NCBI GenBank assembly: GCA_947581825.1
Contig: CANPVP010000005.1
Coordinates: forward strand, 62,001-126,000
DNA: 64,000 nucleotides
Direction: 5' to 3'
DNA from: an uncultured Clostridia bacterium
GTDB taxonomy: Bacteria; Bacillota; Clostridia; TANB77; CAG-508
The notes under the pieces are model-generated. The model ran no database searches, had not been told where the DNA came from, and worked only from the letters and a program-made list of their open reading frames with translations. Each line of letters opens with the position of its first letter. Position 1 is the stretch's first letter. This document shows positions 63,341 through 64,000 of this stretch, one piece after another. Both the position numbers and the translations under genes were made by a program.

Positions 63341-64000
63341 GGAATATAATAATGAAATAATTCAAGGTGACTTGAAAGAACTAATTAATGAAAATATTAA
63401 TTATCAAAAACTAAAAAATAAAACATTTTTAGTGACAGGAGCTAATGGAATGTTAGCATCCTATTTTATATATTTTCTTATGTATTTAAATGATAAACTA
63501 GATGCCGGTATAACTATATATGCATTGTCAAGAAATAAAAATAAAATGTATAGTAAATTTATTGGAGATTCTAAACGAAAAGATATTATTATTATTGAAC
63601 AAGATGTATGTGAAGAAGTTAAAATAGAAGAAAAAATAGATTATATAATTCATATGGCGAGTTCAGCAAATCCTACTAATATCGTGAATAATCCAATAGG
63701 AATAATAAAAGCAAATTTATTAGGAACTTTTAATATTTTAGAATTAGCTAGAGTGAAAGATGCCGAAGTAATATTTACATCTACGAGAGAAATCTACGGA
63801 AAAATGCCAGAAGAAGTACAATTTATAAAAGAAGATGACATGGGAATTATGAATTGTTTTGAAAGAAGAGCTTGTTATCCGGAAAGCAAAAGAATGGCAG
63901 AAACAATTCTAATAAATTATAATGCACAATATGGTGTAAAATTCAAAAATGTGAGAATAGCACATTCATATGGACCAGGAATGAATATAGAAAATGATGG
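63341..64000 (+). CDS. NAD-dependent epimerase/dehydratase (extended SDR), 3'-truncated by window edge
   Basis: 220 codons visible; the frame is open at the right edge. Rossmann motif TGANGMLASYF, NIVNNPIGIIKANLLGTFNILELA, STREIYG and catalytic Tyr/Lys in CYPESKRMAE. It resembles nucleotide-sugar epimerases/4,6-dehydratases (UDP-glucuronate decarboxylase-like). AAGGAATGATTAATAATA precedes the ATG. With the upstream cytidylyltransferase it suggests the beginning of a capsule or teichoic-type polymer cluster. Confidence 0.87.

Overview
The window is A+T-rich (roughly 70% by eye), gene-dense DNA from a Gram-positive, spore-forming-type Clostridia relative. Support for this includes strong AGGAGG-type ribosome binding sites, AGA as nearly the only common Arg codon, a tyrosine T-box, two sortases, a spore photoproduct lyase gene, a Spo0A-like response regulator, an HtrA/PrsA envelope pair, polysaccharide deacetylase and VanW. 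A gene enters from the left edge and an epimerase/dehydratase gene runs off the right edge.

Main observation: six genes are each split by an apparent +1 frameshift, and all six are the same event. The last in-phase codon before the break is CGG, and the correct frame resumes one base later at GGA or GGT (Gly), i.e. NNN-C-GGN. They are splB (11872), uvrB inside its Walker A motif (15780), an RlmD/RumA-type 23S rRNA methyltransferase (27542), a PemK/MazF-like toxin (30289, minus strand), a QueH-GNAT fusion (59671) and rhuM (61716). Reading every other native-composition gene on both strands, I find no other in-phase CGG, while CGG across codon boundaries is common and CGA, CGT and CGC are used as Arg. 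So in this stretch CGG is not a sense codon but marks a +1 shift into Gly. The only exception is a G+C-richer, clearly foreign Nudix gene (23984-24553) with two in-phase CGG codons. I infer genome-wide CGG-directed +1 frameshifting, either at an unassigned (hungry) CGG or by a CGGN-reading tRNA. I annotate the six genes as intact shifted CDSs.

Layout. 1-9.1 kb: envelope and housekeeping genes (dCMP deaminase, anchored Thr/Asn-rich protein, deacetylase, aldolase, smpB, two small surface proteins, tyrS with T-box). 9.2-20.6 kb: GIY-YIG, prolyl-tRNA editing, AlkD-like, lemA, splB, parvulin, htrA, uvrB, HIT, two sortases, pyrB. 20.6-30.5 kb: NAGPA-domain protein, DUF1540, a small-peptide inverted-repeat element, tRNA-Leu, aquaporin, foreign Nudix, nfo, RlmD-type methyltransferase coupled to an ABC exporter, two tandem small-RNA-like units and the toxin gene. 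30.7-38.7 kb: trpB2 behind a Trp-codon leader-peptide attenuator, a PstS-like lipoprotein, acetyltransferases, a chorismate-mutase-like protein and a GNAT-pyrophosphatase fusion. 38.8-46.4 kb: an SF2 helicase with seven ~80-residue C-terminal repeats, a helicase-less paralogue with four, and between them an Imm33-like protein, a foreign-composition membrane protein and a DUF4143 ATPase. 46.5-54.5 kb: folC, LD-carboxypeptidase, coiled-coil membrane protein, Hsp70 with an overlapping J-like protein, flavoprotein. 54.5-58.7 kb: XRE regulator, Spo0A-like regulator, 17-residue peptide ORF with nested hairpins, AgrC-like kinase, VanW. 58.8-64 kb: queH-GNAT, Fic, DUF1016 remnant, rhuM, then a TarI/IspD-type cytidylyltransferase and an SDR that look like the start of a surface-polymer cluster.
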